The notes beneath the pieces are model-generated. The model was not told the origin of the DNA and searched no databases. It saw only the letters and a program-made list of their open reading frames with translations. A program made the translations under genes and the position numbers. Below, one piece after another: positions 34,990-48,707 of a stretch of 64,000 nt of DNA (positions are counted from its first letter, which is position 1; the number at the start of each line of letters is the position of its first letter). The DNA comes from Nicotiana tabacum (lineage: Eukaryota > Streptophyta > Magnoliopsida > Solanales > Solanaceae), in assembly GCF_000715075.1 (NCBI RefSeq), contig NC_134081.1, positions 106,876,108-106,940,107 of the forward strand, written 5' to 3'.

Positions 34990-36779
34990 GGCTAATTTGG
35001 AAATCCAAACCTCACAATTCTAGTTTGGTAATTGAGCTTGGCAAAACATGAGTAAAGCCAATTCATCCCCATAATTATATCAAAATCGACCATCCCCAAT
35101 TCAATGAGATCGGCCACGGTGTCCCGACCACGTACCGTGACAACACAACCCCAATATACCCGTGCGGCCAAAATAGATACACCAACTGGAGTAGATACAT
35201 AGAACGACTCATGAAGTTGTTCCGGTTCTATCCCAAATTCTATAGCAACATAAAGGGTAACATAGGACAAGGTGGAACCGGGATCAATAAGAGCATATAC
35301 ATCATGAGATTGGATAATCAATATACTTGTGACAACATCTAGATAAGCCTCTGCACTCTGGTGACCACTCATAAAATAGAAATGGCTGGGTCCTCCTGAA
35401 CTCTGTGTGCCACCCCTAGCTGCTCCACGCCCTGCTGGGGCTGGAGTGCCTCGAGCTGGAGGGGGTGCTGAAGATATAGCAGCTGCAGAACTGGATGGAT
35501 GTGCTGTGCCCCTACCCGTACCCTGGTAGGATAAACGACACTCCCTCTGAATATGACCCCTCATTCCGCACCCGTAACATATAGGTAGGTCCATGTAGAA
35601 AATTCCCAAGTGCATCTTCCCAAACCTGGGGCATGGGGGCCTCCGCTGCTGCTGGAATCTTCCTCCTGATTGGCCCTGCTGGTGGGGTGCCCTACTGCCT
35701 TGATTGGGCCTAAAATGACTCCCTTACTACAGACTGGGCTCTGCTGGTGGTGCACTGGCCGAAGACTGAGCAAAATACAGGGATGACCCTGATGACCCTC
35801 CCCTAAAAGCTGATCTTCCCCCACAAAATGACTCCCCAAAGTTGCCCGCGGATCGGGCTTTGCTGTTACCCTCTCACTCCATTCTGTTCTTCAACTTATG
35901 GTTCTTTGTAGCTGGAGCAAAGGCTACCATCTCCCCATAGTTCATATCTGCATTCAAGGCAGCTGTAGCGACCTCATTGATAACCAAGGGGCTAAGGCCA
36001 TGCACAAACTGGTGCACTCTAGCTTCCATAGTAGGCAACATGAGAATGACAAATTTAGACAGATGCGTGAACTCCATGTGATACTCCCACACATTCTTAC
36101 TACCTTGCTTAAGGTTCTCAAACTCTGCGACACGGGCTGCCCAAATCTCGGTCGGCAAGCAATGGTCCATGAAAGCATCAGGAAACTCACTCCACCATGC
36201 TGGAGGGCTCCCCTCCTCCCGAGAGTCCTCCCACTGCTCAAACCAAGAATATGCCACCCCTTTTAAGTGGTAGGTGGCCAACTCCACTCCCTCCGTCTCA
36301 GTAGCGCTCATAACCCGGAGAGTCTTATGCATCTCATCAATGAAGTCCTGTGGGTCCTCCTAGGGATTAGCACCCGTGAACACCGAAGGATCCAACTGAA
36401 GAAACACGTTCACCCTGGAACCACTAGAATCCCCTTGTTGGCTAGAAGAAGCGGGTGCAATATTTGATCTCTCGGCTTGAGAAGCCGCTAGCTGTGTTAG
36501 CATCTGGATAGCTCTCCTAAGATCCCCATCGGAAATACCAGTAACGGAAGTTGCGGCTGAAGGTGGAACCGGAATATCAGTTGGAGGAATTGCTGCACCC
36601 TCATTAGGTGCAGGAACTGGTGTGGCCTGGTCAGGTGTAGTGGAATCAGGTAGTGTAGCAGTCGTGGGAATATCCTCACCCCTCGGGTATTCACCCGCAT
36701 CATCAAATGAAGGGTCAACTGCCACTCCTAAGGTGGCATTGGCTCCTTGGCCAGTTCTTGCGCTCTTCTTAGGTTCCAT
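34990..36779 (-). pseudogene. gag: gag-protease of body 1
   Basis: The start is chosen at 36779 (MEPKKSARTGQ) because body 2 has a colinear ATG at 44619. An acidic/Pro-rich N-terminus is followed by a stop near 36360, then capsid (TYHLKGVAYSWFEQWE, YHMEFTHLSKFV, 36332-35874). A frame-disturbed Ser/Gly/Pro-rich linker follows, then an intact zinc knuckle CYGCGMRGHIQREC (35579-35538) and a protease with active site LIDPGSTLSYV (Asp at 35285-35283), ending GMNWLYSCFAKLN. Most segments share one frame, so the original was a single gag-pol frame. Confidence 0.87.
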
Positions 36780-36982
36780 GTACTGAATGTTAAAGGAATG
36801 CACGGGTTAGAGGAGGAACAATTTCACAATCCGTTTCATTGCACGATCCAGAATATCAAAGAAGGGTATTATTCCTAAATGTCCAAGTAGCCTCAAACTT
36901 ATTGATGTGGTCGACAAGACACCGATAAGAAGGACTCTACTAGACACGGCTCTGAAACATAGTAAAATATTTTAAAACATTA

Positions 36983-36995
36983 GGCTCTGATACCT
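36983..36995 (-). promoter_or_regulatory. Primer binding site of body 1
   Basis: The minus strand reads AGGTATCAGAGCC, one change from the initiator Met tRNA complement TGGTATCAGAGCC. It is four bases from LTR2. Confidence 0.8.
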
Positions 36996-36999
36996 AGTT

Positions 37000-39427
37000 T
37001 TTCATGCACCAAACTCGGGGAGCGCGACCGACGCTTAACCGAGTGAACCTGGTCGAGCAAGCCTGTTAGACACTTTCTACCCAACTCACCCATGAATAAG
37101 AGAAGGCATGATTTCATTAATTAGATAGTAGGAAGATCATATACATACAATACCAAAACCTTTCTATTTGTTTCTTCATCTTTAATATCTCAAAATACAT
37201 ACCTTTTTATAGTCTAAAGTGGAACAAGAGATCAAAACACAACATAATCTGTTTTACTTTTCTAGCACCCATATACAACCCACATAGTGTCTACGGAGCC
37301 TCTAAGAGATATAAAAGAGAGTTATGATAGTGCCGGCAACAAGGCCCCGGCTATACCTCAAAACGTGATAACAAAATATACAAATGATACATGACCCTGG
37401 AATGAGATGGGACTCACCAAGTCTGCTAGGAGGAAGGTGTACTGCTATCGCTGATCAACACTGCATGCTATGGAACCACCTGCATCTATTTAAAGATGCA
37501 GCGCCCCGGCAAAAGGGACATTAGTACTGTCGAATTGTACTAGTATTAAAGCTAACACCATCTCAATAGAATAAATAATAATAATACAAGGGAAACAATC
37601 AAGAATTTAATACGAGCTTCAAATAACATTAAAATATCAAGTTAAGGATCACATAAGTTTTCAAGTCAATTTTCATGTTATTAGGTTGGGTGATCTTTAG
37701 TACCAATATTCCACAATTCACAATACCGCCGTACTCTTACACGGAGTCCGATCACGTCCCGATCGGCTAGGTTGTCTCACTTGAGACATCAACCACAACC
37801 ACAATTTCAATTATCATTTTCAGCACAGTCACTACCATGTGTGAGGCATGGCGTCTGATTATGGGCCGATCGGCTAGGCCGTCTCACCCAAGACGTTACT
37901 TTTTCCAGTCAATCATTTCACACCATACTTCTTTTATATGTTTTCAATTCATTGGCAATAGCAATCACGATAACAAAGTCATTCTTGGCACTTGGCCGTA
38001 TTTCATAGTTCCAGTTCCCTTTTCCATATTAAAATATCATTATCATTGTCAACAACAATGAGACTTCCCATTCAAAATATTAAATTCACATATGAGCAAT
38101 TTGGGAATCTTAGGCACATAGAGGCTTTTCATACAATTTGGCATAACAACCTTTATTTCGATATTGACATGAAGTCTTAACATTTCTAACACTTATCCCA
38201 CATTTTGAACACATCCTCGAATGGCAAGATGACATGATGAAGCATTTAGAATAAATATTGAACATACATCCTTTAACACAACCATATTAGGAATATCCAA
38301 TTCAATAATGATCAAGAACTTACACCAATTACATGAACACCGTGGGATTCGATTCTAAGAAGAAGGGGGTTTAGCCAACATACCTCAATTGAGCTTCTTA
38401 AAACTTTAAGATGTTCCGGAATTCTTAGCAACTTCAATCTATTTTAGAAATATAACAAGTTGAACTAAAATTAGGAAGATTATCATGATTCTAGCTCATT
38501 TGAGCACATTATTAAATACTAGGTGGGCATTAATGTTTTAAGGCCCTTTTTTGTGGATGATTCCACCATTCCCCAACCCATTCTATACCATTTTTAGCTC
38601 ACAACCTTCCCACATACTTCAAGGATACAAGCATGTAAGACAACAACCCCCACACCCAAGAATTGTCTTTCTAATTATCCCCCTTTATAGAAGATTTTCG
38701 AAATTAAGAGCTAGGGCATAGATTCTTACCTCTTAGGATGAAGACCTAGGGTGCTTCTCTTGATAATCTTCAATGTTTTAAGCAAGAATTGAAGTGTAAT
38801 TTGATGAATATCACTTTCTCCCTCTAGGACTCACTCTTACACTCTAAAGTATCAGGTTTTGCTCAAAATGGCCCCTTACATCTATTTTTAATGAAGTAGG
38901 GTCGGGTTTTAAAAACTCAAAAATGAAGCTCCAAAACAAGTTCTGTGGTCGCATATGCGACCGCAAAATGGTTATGCAGTCCGCGAAATGATCACGAAAT
39001 TGGGGTGCCAAACCTGGAAAGGAACTGACCAGGTATGCGGTCACTATGCGGCCCGCAGACCTATTCTGCGGTCGCATAATGCACCGCAGAACGGTTCTGT
39101 GGTAGCATAGTGCACCACAGAACCTCCCTATGAAAAATCCCAAGTGGGATATGAGACAAGAGTGCGGCCTGCGAAATGGTTATGCGGTCGTATAATGGCC
39201 GCAAAATTGACATAAAAAATGCCCCATAAAACTGCCTCACTCTACGACCATTCTGCGGTCCACAGAGTGGTTCTGCGACCGCAGAACGGGCCTCGGAAAT
39301 TCCTACTTCTGCCCAACATTTTCCTTCAACTCCCCAGGCACTATTCAATCCAATAAGTCTGAACCGTGGCGAGAACTTCGGCATCACGAAATCCGGGGTT
39401 TTAGGAAAAGATTTATGGGGGCTTACA
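37000..39427 (-). mobile_element. LTR2 of array G, shared by bodies 1 and 2
   Basis: It starts TTTCATGCACC (altered from TGTCACGCCCC) and ends GGGGGCTTACA. It is the 5' LTR of body 1 and also the 3' LTR of body 2. It includes the CpG-dense block 38941-39286. Confidence 0.9.
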
Positions 39428-39777
39428 TCCTCCCCCACTTAAGATCATCCGTCCTCGAATGAGGGTCAAGGCTTACTATTATCATCTCATGCAACTCAGT
39501 TTTCATACCACACACCAACATCCCCAAATTTAACTAATCCCCAATTTTTCAAAAATTTCGCTAGAGTTTCTTTGGTAACTAGACCTATCCACCTGTCAGA
39601 GAGCCCCAGAATCATATTCCTAAAAACATGTATACAACCCAACGATGTAACATAACTTATAACAATACTAACTGTAGCCTTATGTAAACAATACATAATC
39701 AAAAGGAACACCTTTACATTAACTGAACAAGTGATACAAAATTCATAGACGACGAGTTCATAAAAAGGATTACACAG

Positions 39778-42700
39778 CTATTCAAACAAGTAAGGATTCT
39801 TCTTCTTCATCTCTTCCTCGGCCTCCCAAGTGGCTTGTTCAACCTGCTAGTTTCGCCATAACACTTTCTCGGAGGCAATTTCTTTATTTCTCAACTTTCG
39901 GACTAGTTTTTCAAGAATGGCAACTGGAATTTCTTTATATGAAAATTCTTCATTAACCTCAATGGTTTCAGTACAATAATGGATGGATCTCCAACTACCT
40001 TCTTCAACATGGATACATGGAATACCGGGTGCACTAATGACATCTCAGGTGGTAGTTCAAGTTTGTAAGCCACCTCATCGATCCTCTGAATGATTCTGTA
40101 CGGTTCGACATACGTCATACTCAATTTCCCTTTCTTACCATACTGCATTACACCTTTCATGGGGGAAATTTTCAAGAATACCCAATCATCTTCTTTGAAC
40201 TCCAAATCCCTATGACGAACATCCGAATAGGACTTCTGGCGACTCTGAGCAGTCTTCAACCACTCCTTAATGGTCTTAAATTTTTCCATAGCCTGATGTA
40301 CGAGGTCTGACCTTATCAACTTAGCTTCCCCAATCTCGAACCACCCAATGGGAGATCTACATCTCCTACCATATAATGCCTCAAATGGTTCCATCTGAAT
40401 ACTAGCATGAAAGTTGTTGTTATAAGCATACTCTATGAGTGGCAAATGATCACCCCAGCTACCCTTGAAATCAATAACACAAGCACGCAATATGTACTCA
40501 AGCATCTAAATAGTCCGCTCTGCTTGCCCGTCGGTCTGTGGATGTAAGGTTGTACTAAGATTAACCTAAGTACCCAAACCTTGCTGAAATTACTTCCAAA
40601 ATTTTGCTGTGAACTGAGCCCCTCGATCAGAAATGATAGAAAATGGAGTACCATGTAGCCTGACTATTTCCTTTATATACAACTGGGCATATTGTTCCGC
40701 TGTGTTGGTAGATTTAACTGGTAAGAAATGTGCTGATTTCGTGAGTCGATCCACAATCACCCAAATTAAGTCAAACATGCGCAGAGTGCGCGATAGTCCT
40801 ACCACAAAGTCCATATTAATCATTTCCCACTTCCATATTGGAATTTCTATGTTCTGTGATAACCCACCAGTCCGTTGGTGTTCGGCCTTTACTTGCTGAC
40901 AATTCGGACACCTTGCCATAAAGTCCGCCACATTCCTTTTCATGTCATTCCACCAATAGACTTCCTTGATACCATGATACATCTTTGTAGAACCCGGGTG
41001 AACGAAATACCTAGAAGTGTGAGCCTCGGTCATGATTCTTTCCAGGAGACCATCTACATTTGGAGCACATAGCCACCCTTGGTACCTTAGTGTACCATCA
41101 CCCGTGCCAAGAGTAAAATCCATAGTTTTATGTTTGTGAATCCCCTCCATCAATTGCACCAAAAATGGATCGTCGTATTGCTTCTCTTTGACTTCCACAA
41201 CCAGTGATGATTCAACCCTATTTTGTAAAATTACCCCTCCTTCATTAGAGTCCGCAAGACGAACTCCCAAACTAGCCAATCGATTGATTTCCTTGGCCAA
41301 TGGCCTTTGATATGCGTCCAAGTGTGCTAAACTATCCATAGATTTCTGGCTAAGAGCATCCGCTACCACATTGGCTTTCCCCGGGTGATGTAGAATATCG
41401 ATGTCGTCATCCTTGAGTAACACAAGCCATCTTCTCTCTCTCTCAGATTCAGCTCCTTTTGTTTGAAAATATATTGAAGACTCTTGTGGTCCATGAATAC
41501 ATCCACGTGGACCCCATACAAATAATGACGCCAAATCTTAAATGGAAAAGTCACCGCCGCAAGTTCTAAGTCATGTGATGGATAATTCTATTCATGATTC
41601 TTGAGTTGCCTAGAAGAATATGCTATAAAGTTGCCGTGTTGCATTAACACACACCCAAGCCCAATTCTTGAAGCATCACAATATACCATAAATCAATTTG
41701 TACCCTCTGGCAGGGTCAACACCGGTGTCGTAGTCAATCTTGATTTCAACTCCTGCAATCTCCTTTCACAAGCATCGAACCATTGGAACTTAACCGCTTT
41801 CTGAGTCAATTTAGTCAACAGAGAGGCAAGAGTAGAGAACCCCTCCACAAACTTCCTGTAATACCCTTCTAAGCCCAAGAAACCGTGAATCGCGGTTGGC
41901 ATTGTAGGTCTAGGCCAATTCTTCACCACTACAATCTTTTAAGGATCGACCTTAATTCCTTCTCTGGAGACAACATGGCCCAAGAATGTGACAGACTCGA
42001 GCCAAAATTCACATTTTGAAAATTTTTGCGTACAATTGGTGCTGATGAAGAGTCTGCAAAATTGCCCTGAGATGATCGGCATGGTCCTCTCGACCTTGTG
42101 AATACACAAGAATATCATCGATGAACACTATTACAAAGGAGTTGAGGAAAGACTTGAAAACTCGATTCATAAGATCCATGAAAGCTGCCGGGGCATTTGC
42201 TATCCCAAAAGACATTACCAGAAATTCAAAGTTCCCATACCGGATTCTGAAAGTTGTTTTCAGAATATCCTGCTCCCTGATCTTCAATTGGTGATACCCG
42301 CATCGTAAATCAATTTGGAGAAGTATCTAGCACCCTGTTACTGATCAAACAAATCATCTATTCTTGGTAATAAGTACTTATTTTTTATTGTGACTTTGTT
42401 GAGCTGTCGGTAGTCAATACACATCCTCAGTGATCCATATTTCTTCCTCAGAAAGAGGACCGGTGCGTCCCATGGTGACACACTCGGTCAGATGAAACCC
42501 TTCTGTAACAAATCTTTCAATTGTTCCTTTAGCTCCTTTAATTCTGTTGGTGCCATCATGTAAGGCGGAATATATATAGGCTGCATGCCTGACATCACAT
42601 CAATCCCAAAATCAATCTCCCTGTCTAGCGGAATCCTAGGGAGTTCATCAGGAAAGACCTCCGGAAATTCATTCACCACTGGCACAAATTCCAGTGTAGG

Positions 42701-42839
42701 TGCCTCAGCATCTGTGTCCGTAACCCGGATAAAATAATAGATACACCCTTTATTAATCATCTTCGTGGCCTTAAGGTAAGAAATAAACCTACATTTTGGC
42801 ATCACATTATCCCCCTTCCACTCAACAACTGGCTAATTT
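39778..42839 (-). pseudogene. pol: pol of body 2
   Basis: It has the same layout as body 1 and the best-kept integrase. The stretch 41534-40590 is open through the RNase H end, zinc domain (EAHTSRYFVHPG, CPNC) and the core with both aspartates ([15 protein letters not shown]). It ends at the stop after FWK that body 1 also has. RT keeps FIDD (42287-42009, shifted frame). The C-terminal half runs 40505 to 39903, then the chromodomain region to the stop at 39778-39780, after a shift near 39975 where bases present in bodies 1 and 3 are missing. Confidence 0.88.
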
Positions 42840-44619
42840 GGAAATCCAAACCTCACAGTTCTAGTTTGCAATTGAGCTTGGCAAAACATGAGTAAAGCCA
42901 ATTCATCCCCATAATTACATCAAAATCGACCATCCCCAATTCAATGAGATCGCCAACAGTGTCTCGACCACGTACCGTGACAACACGACCCCAATATACC
43001 CGCGCGGCCAAAATAAATTTACCAATTGGAGTAGATACAGCGAACGACTTATGAAGTTGTTCCAGTTCTATCCCAAATTCCATAGAAACATAAAGGGTAA
43101 CATAGGATAAGGTGGAACCGGGATTAATAAGAGCATATACATCATGAGATTAGACAATCAATATACCTATGAAAACATCTAGAGAAGCCTCTACACTCTG
43201 GCGACCACTCATAAAATAGAAACGGCTGGGTCCTCCTGAACTCTGTGCGCCACCCCTAGCTGCACCACGCCCTGCTGGGGCTGGAGTGCCTCAAGCTGGA
43301 GAGGGTGCTGAAGATATAGCAGCTGCAGAACCGGATGGCTGTGATGTGCCCTTGCCCGCACCCTGGCAGGATAAACGACACTCCCTCTGAATATGACCCC
43401 TCATTCTGCACCCATAACATATAGGTAGGTCCATATAGCAGATTCCCAAGTGCATATTCCCACACCTGGGGCATGGGGGCCTCCTCTGCTACTAGAATCT
43501 TCCTCCTGATCAGCCCTGCTGGTGGGGTCCCCTGCTGCCCTGATTGGGCCTAAAATGACTCCCCTACTACAGACTGGGCCCTGCTGGTGGTGCACTAGGT
43601 GAAGACTGAGAAAAATACAGGGATGACCCTAATGACCCTCCCCTAAAAGCTGATCTTCTCCCACCAAATGACTCCCTAAAGTTGCCCGCGGACCGGGCTT
43701 TGCTGTTACCCTCTCGCTCCTTTCTATTCTTCAACTTATGGTTCTCTATAGCTGGAGAAAAGGCTACCATCTCCCCATAGTTCATATCTGCATTCAAGGC
43801 AGCTGTAGCGACCTCATTGATAACCAAGGGGCTAAGGCCCTGCACAAACCGGTGCACTCTAGCTGCCGTAGTAGGCAACATGAGAATGAAAAATTTAGAC
43901 AGATGTGTGAACTCCATGTGATTCTCCCATACATTCTTACTACCTTGCTTAAGGTTCTCAAACTCTGCGACACGGGCATCCCAAATCTCGGTAGGCAAGA
44001 AATGGTCCATGAAAGCGTCAGCAAACTCACTCTACCATGCTGGAGGGCTCCCTTCCTCCCGAGAGTCCTCCCACTGCTCAAACCAAGAATAGGCCACCCC
44101 TTTTAGGCGGTAGGCGGCCAACTCCACTCCCTCCGTCTCAGTAGCGCGCATAACCGGGAGAGTCTTATGCATCTCATAAATGAAGTCCTATGGGTCCTCC
44201 TTGGGATTAGCACCCGTGAACACCGGAGGATTCAACTGAAGAAACCTGTTCACCCTGGAACCACTAGAATCCCTTTGTTGGCTAGAAGAAACGGGTGCAA
44301 CATTTGATCTTTGGGCTTGAGAAGCCGCTATCTGTGTCAGCATCTGGATAGCTCTCCTAAGATCCCCGTCAGAAACACCAGAACCGGAAGCTAGGGCTGG
44401 AGTGGAATCGGAATATCAGTTGGAGGAACCGCTGCACCCTCAGTAGGTGCAGGAACTGGTGTGGCCTGGTCAGGTGTAGTGGAATCAGGCAGTGTAGCAG
44501 TCGGGGGATTATCCCCCACCCCTCGGGTATGCACCCGCATCATCAAATGAAGGGTCAACTGCCACTCCTAAGGTGGCATTGGCTCCTTGGCCAGTTCTTG
44601 TGCTCTTCTTAGGTGCCAT
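42840..44619 (-). pseudogene. gag: gag-protease of body 2
   Basis: The start ATG is at 44619 (MAPKKSTRTGQ). The N-terminal third is frame-disturbed; capsid is clear (44010-43567, WENHMEFTHLSKFFI). The zinc knuckle reads CYGCRMRGHIQREC near 43410. The protease active site is INPGS: the catalytic Asp codon is AAT (Asn) at 43125-43123, so this protease is dead. In body 1 the same codon is Asp. Confidence 0.86.
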
Positions 44620-44822
44620 GTACTGAATGTTAAAGGAATGCACGGGTTAGAGGAGGAACAGTTTCACAATCCGTTTCATCGCACGATCTAGAATATCAAA
44701 GAAGGGTATTATTCCTAAAGGTCCAAGTAGCCTAGAACTTATAGATGTGGTCGACAATACACCGATAAGAAGGACTCTACTAGACACGGCTCTAAGACAT
44801 TCTAGGACATTTTAAATCATTA

Positions 44823-44835
44823 GGCTCTGATGCCC
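44823..44835 (-). promoter_or_regulatory. Primer binding site of body 2 (degraded)
   Basis: The minus strand reads GGGCATCAGAGCC, two changes from the initiator Met tRNA complement. It is four bases from LTR3. Confidence 0.75.
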
Positions 44836-44839
44836 TGTT

Positions 44840-47244
44840 TTTCATGCACCAAACTCGGGGAGCGCGACCGGCGCTCAACCGAGTGAACCCGGTCGAGCAA
44901 GCCTCTTAGACACTTTCTACCCAACTCACCCATGAACAAAAGAAGGCATGATTTCATTAATTAGACAGTAGGAAGATCATATACATACAATACCAAAACC
45001 TTTCTATTTGTTTCTTCATTTTTAATATCTCAAAATACACACCTTTTTATAGTCTAAAGTGGAACAAGAGATGAAAACACAACATAATCTGTTTGACTTT
45101 TCTAGCACCCATGTACAACCCACATGGTGTCTACAGAGCCTCTAAGAGATATAAAAGAGAGTTATGATAGTGCCGGCAACAAGGCCCTGGCTATACCTCA
45201 AAACGTGATAACAAAATGTACAAAAGATACCTGACCCTCGAACGAGATGGGGCTCACTAAGTCTGCTAGGAGGAAGGTGTACTGCTATCGCTGATCAACA
45301 CTGCCTACTATGGAACCACCTGCATCCATTTAAAGATGCAGCGCCTCGGCAAAAGGGACGTTAGTACTGTCGAATAGTACTAGTATGTAAAGCTAACACC
45401 ATCTCAATAGAATAAATAATAATAATACAAGGGAAACAATCAAGAATTTAATACGAGCTTCAAATAACATTAAAATATTAAGTTAAGGATCACATAAGTT
45501 TTCAAGTCAATTTTCGTGTTATTAGGTTGGGTGATCTTTAGTGTCGATACTCCATAATTCACAATACTACCGTATTCTTATACAGAATCCGATCACGACC
45601 CGATCGGCTAGGTTGTCTCACTTAAGACATCAACCATAACCACAATTTCAATTATCATTTTCAGCACAGTCACTACCATGTGTGTGGCATGGCATCCAAT
45701 CATGGACCGATCGGCTAGGCCGTCTCACCTAAGACGTTACCTTTTCCAGTCAATCATTTCACATCATACTTCTTTCATACCTTTTCAATTCATTGGCACA
45801 AGCAATCATGATTACAAAGTCATTCTTGGCACTTTGCTGTATTTCATAGTTCCAGTTCCCTTTTTCATATTCAAATATCATTATTATTGTCAACAACAAT
45901 AAGGCTTACCATTCAAGACATTAAATTCACATATGAGCAATTTGAGAATTTTAGGCACATAGAGTCTTTTCATACAATTTGGCATAACAACCTTTATTTC
46001 GATATTGACATGAAGTCTTAACATTTCTAACACTTATCCCACATTTTGAACACATCCTCGAATGGCAAGATTACATGATGAAGCATTTAGAATAAATATT
46101 GAATATACATCCTTTAACACAACCACATTAGGAATATCCAATTCAATAATGATCAAGAACTTACACCAATTACATGAACACCGTGGGATTCGATTCTAAG
46201 AAGAGGGGGTTTAGCCAACATACCTTAATTGAGCTTCTTAAAACTTTAAGATGTTCCGGAATTCTTAGTAACTTCAATCTATTTTAGAAATATAACAAGC
46301 TGAACTAAAATTAGGAAGATTATCATGATTTTAGCTCATTTGAGCACATTATCAAACACTAGTTGGGCATTAATGTTTTAAGGCCCTTTTTTGTGGATGA
46401 TTCCACAATTTTCCAACCCATTCTATACTATTATTATCTCACAACCTTCCCACATACTTCAAGGATACATGCATGCAAGACAACAACCCCCACACCCAAG
46501 AATTGTCTTTCTAATTATCCCTCTTTTTAAAAGATTTTCGAAATTAAGAGCTAGGACATAGATTCTTACCTCTTAGGATGAAGACCTAGGGTGCTTCTCT
46601 TGATAATCTTCAAAGATTTAAGCAAGAATTGAAGTGTAATTTTATGAATATCACTTTCTCCCTCTAGGACTCTCTCTCACACTCTAAAGTATCAGGTTTT
46701 GCTCAAAATTGCCCCTTACATCTATTTTAACGAAGTAGGATCGGGTTTTAAAAACCCAAAAACGAAGCTCCGAAACAGGTTTTGCTGTCGCATATGCGAT
46801 CGCATAATGGTTATGCGGTCCGCGAAATGACCGCTAAATTGGGGTGCCAAACCTGGAAAGGAACTGACCAGATATACAGTCACTATGCGGCCCGCAGACT
46901 TGTTCTGCGGTCGCATAATGCACCGTAGAATGGTTCTGCGGTCGCATAGTGCACCATAGAACCTCCCTCCGAAAAATCCAAAGTGGGATATGCGACAAGA
47001 GTGCGGCCCACAAAATGGTTATGCGGTCGCATAATGGCCGCAAAATTGACATAAAAAATACCCCAGAAAACTGCCTCATTCTGCGGTCCGCAGAGTGGTT
47101 CTGCGGCCTCGGAAATTCCTACTTCTGCCCAACATTTTCCTTCATCTCCCCAGGCAGTGTTCAATCCAAAAAGTCTGAACCGCGGCGAGTTACTTCGGCA
47201 TCACGAAATCCGGGTTTTTAGGAAGACATTTACGGGGCCTTACA
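44840..47244 (-). mobile_element. LTR3 of array G, shared by bodies 2 and 3
   Basis: It starts TTTCATGCACC like LTR2 and ends GGGGCCTTACA. The CpG block (46784-47106) lacks part of the palindromic end seen in LTR1. Confidence 0.9.
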
Positions 47245-47594
47245 TCCTCCCGCACTTAAGATCATTCGTCCTCGAATGAGGGTCAAGGCTCACTATTAGC
47301 ATCTTATGCAACTCAGTTTTCACACCACACACCAGCAGCCCCAAATTTAACTAACTCTCCAAATTATAAAAACTTTCGCCAGAGTTTCTTTGGTAACTAG
47401 ACCTATCCACCTGTCAGAGAGCCCCAGAATCACATCCTAAAAACATGTACACAACCCAACAATGTAACATAACTCATAACAATACCAACCATGGCCTCAT
47501 GTAAACAACATATAATCAAAAGGAACACCTTTACATTAACTGAACAAGTGATACAAAATTCATAGACGACGAGTTCATAAAAAGGATTAAACAG

Positions 47595-48601
47595 CTATTC
47601 AAACAAGTAAGGATTCTTCTTCTTCATTTCTTCCTCGGCCTCCCAAATGGCCTGTTCAACCTGTTGGTTTCTCCATAACACTTTCACGGAGGCAATTTCT
47701 TTATTTCTCAACTTTCGGACTTGTCTTTCAAGAATGGCAACTGGAATTTCTTCATATGACAATTCGTCATTAACCTCAATGGTTTCAATCGGCAAAATAG
47801 CGGAAGGATCTCCAACTACCTTCTTCAACATGGATACATGGAATACCGGGTGCACTAATGACATCTTAGGTGGTAGCTCAAGCTTATACGCCACCTCACC
47901 AATCCTCTGAATGATTCTGTACGGTCCGACATACCTCAGACTCAATTTTCCTTTCTTACCAAATCGCATTACACTCTTCATGGGAGAAATTTTCAAGAAT
48001 ACCCAATCAGCTTCTTTGAACTCCAAATCCCTACGATGAACATCCGAATAGGACTTATGGCTACTCTGAGAAGTCTTCAACCACTCCTTAATAGTCTTAA
48101 CTTATTCCATAGCCTGATGTACCAGGTCTGGCCCTATCAACTCTGCTTCCCCAATTTCGAACCACCCAATGGGAGATCTACATCTCCTACCATATAATGC
48201 CTCAAATGGTGCCATCTGAATACTAGCATGAAAGCTGTTGTTATAAGCAAACTCTATGAGTGGCAAATGATCATCCCAGCTACCCTTGAAATCAAGAACA
48301 CAAGCACGCAACATGTCATCAAGCGTCTGAATAGTCCGCTCTGCTTGACCGTCAGTCTGTGGATGGAAGGTTATACTAAGATTCACCTGAGCACCTAAAC
48401 CTTGCTGAAATTTCTTCCAAAATTTTGCCGTGAACTGAGCCCCTCGATCGGAAATGATAGAAATTGGAGTACCATGTAGCCTGACTATTTTCTTGATATA
48501 CAACTGAGCATACTGTTTCGCTGTATAGGTAGATTAACTGGTAAGAAATGGGCTCATTTCATGAGTCTATCCACAATCACCCAAATTGAGTCAAACTTGC
48601 G
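47595..48601 (-). pseudogene. pol: pol of body 3, integrase C-terminal fragment with chromodomain
   Basis: Integrase from ISDRGAQF (48503 down) through EALYGRRCRSP and the chromodomain-like end to the stop at 47595-47597, with one stop near 48101. It lacks two stops shared by bodies 1 and 2 (after FWK and near VNLS), so it is the less decayed lineage here. Everything upstream (integrase start, RNase H, RT, protease, gag, PBS, most of the LTR) is deleted. Confidence 0.87.
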
Positions 48602-48707
48602 TGCTGTGTCGGTAGATTTAAATGGGATTTCTTCATATGACAATTCTTCATTAACCTCAATGGTCTCAATCGGCACAAGCATTTCTACTATTATTAACCC
48701 CTACGCC
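48602..48707. other. Deletion junction with templated filler
   Basis: After GTCAAACTTGCG comes TGCTGTGTCGGTAGATTTA, a copy of sequence just upstream (as at 32862-32879). Then come about 48 bases matching the pol C-terminal coding (as at 32088-32136), about 30 bases of unknown origin, and the LTR stub. This patchwork is typical of error-prone double-strand break repair. Confidence 0.8.

Noticed and set aside
36983..36995. Match to tRNA sequence, also at 19400, 53822 and 61486
   Set aside because: Only the 11-13 base 3' end complement is present. These are retrotransposon primer binding sites, not tRNA genes.
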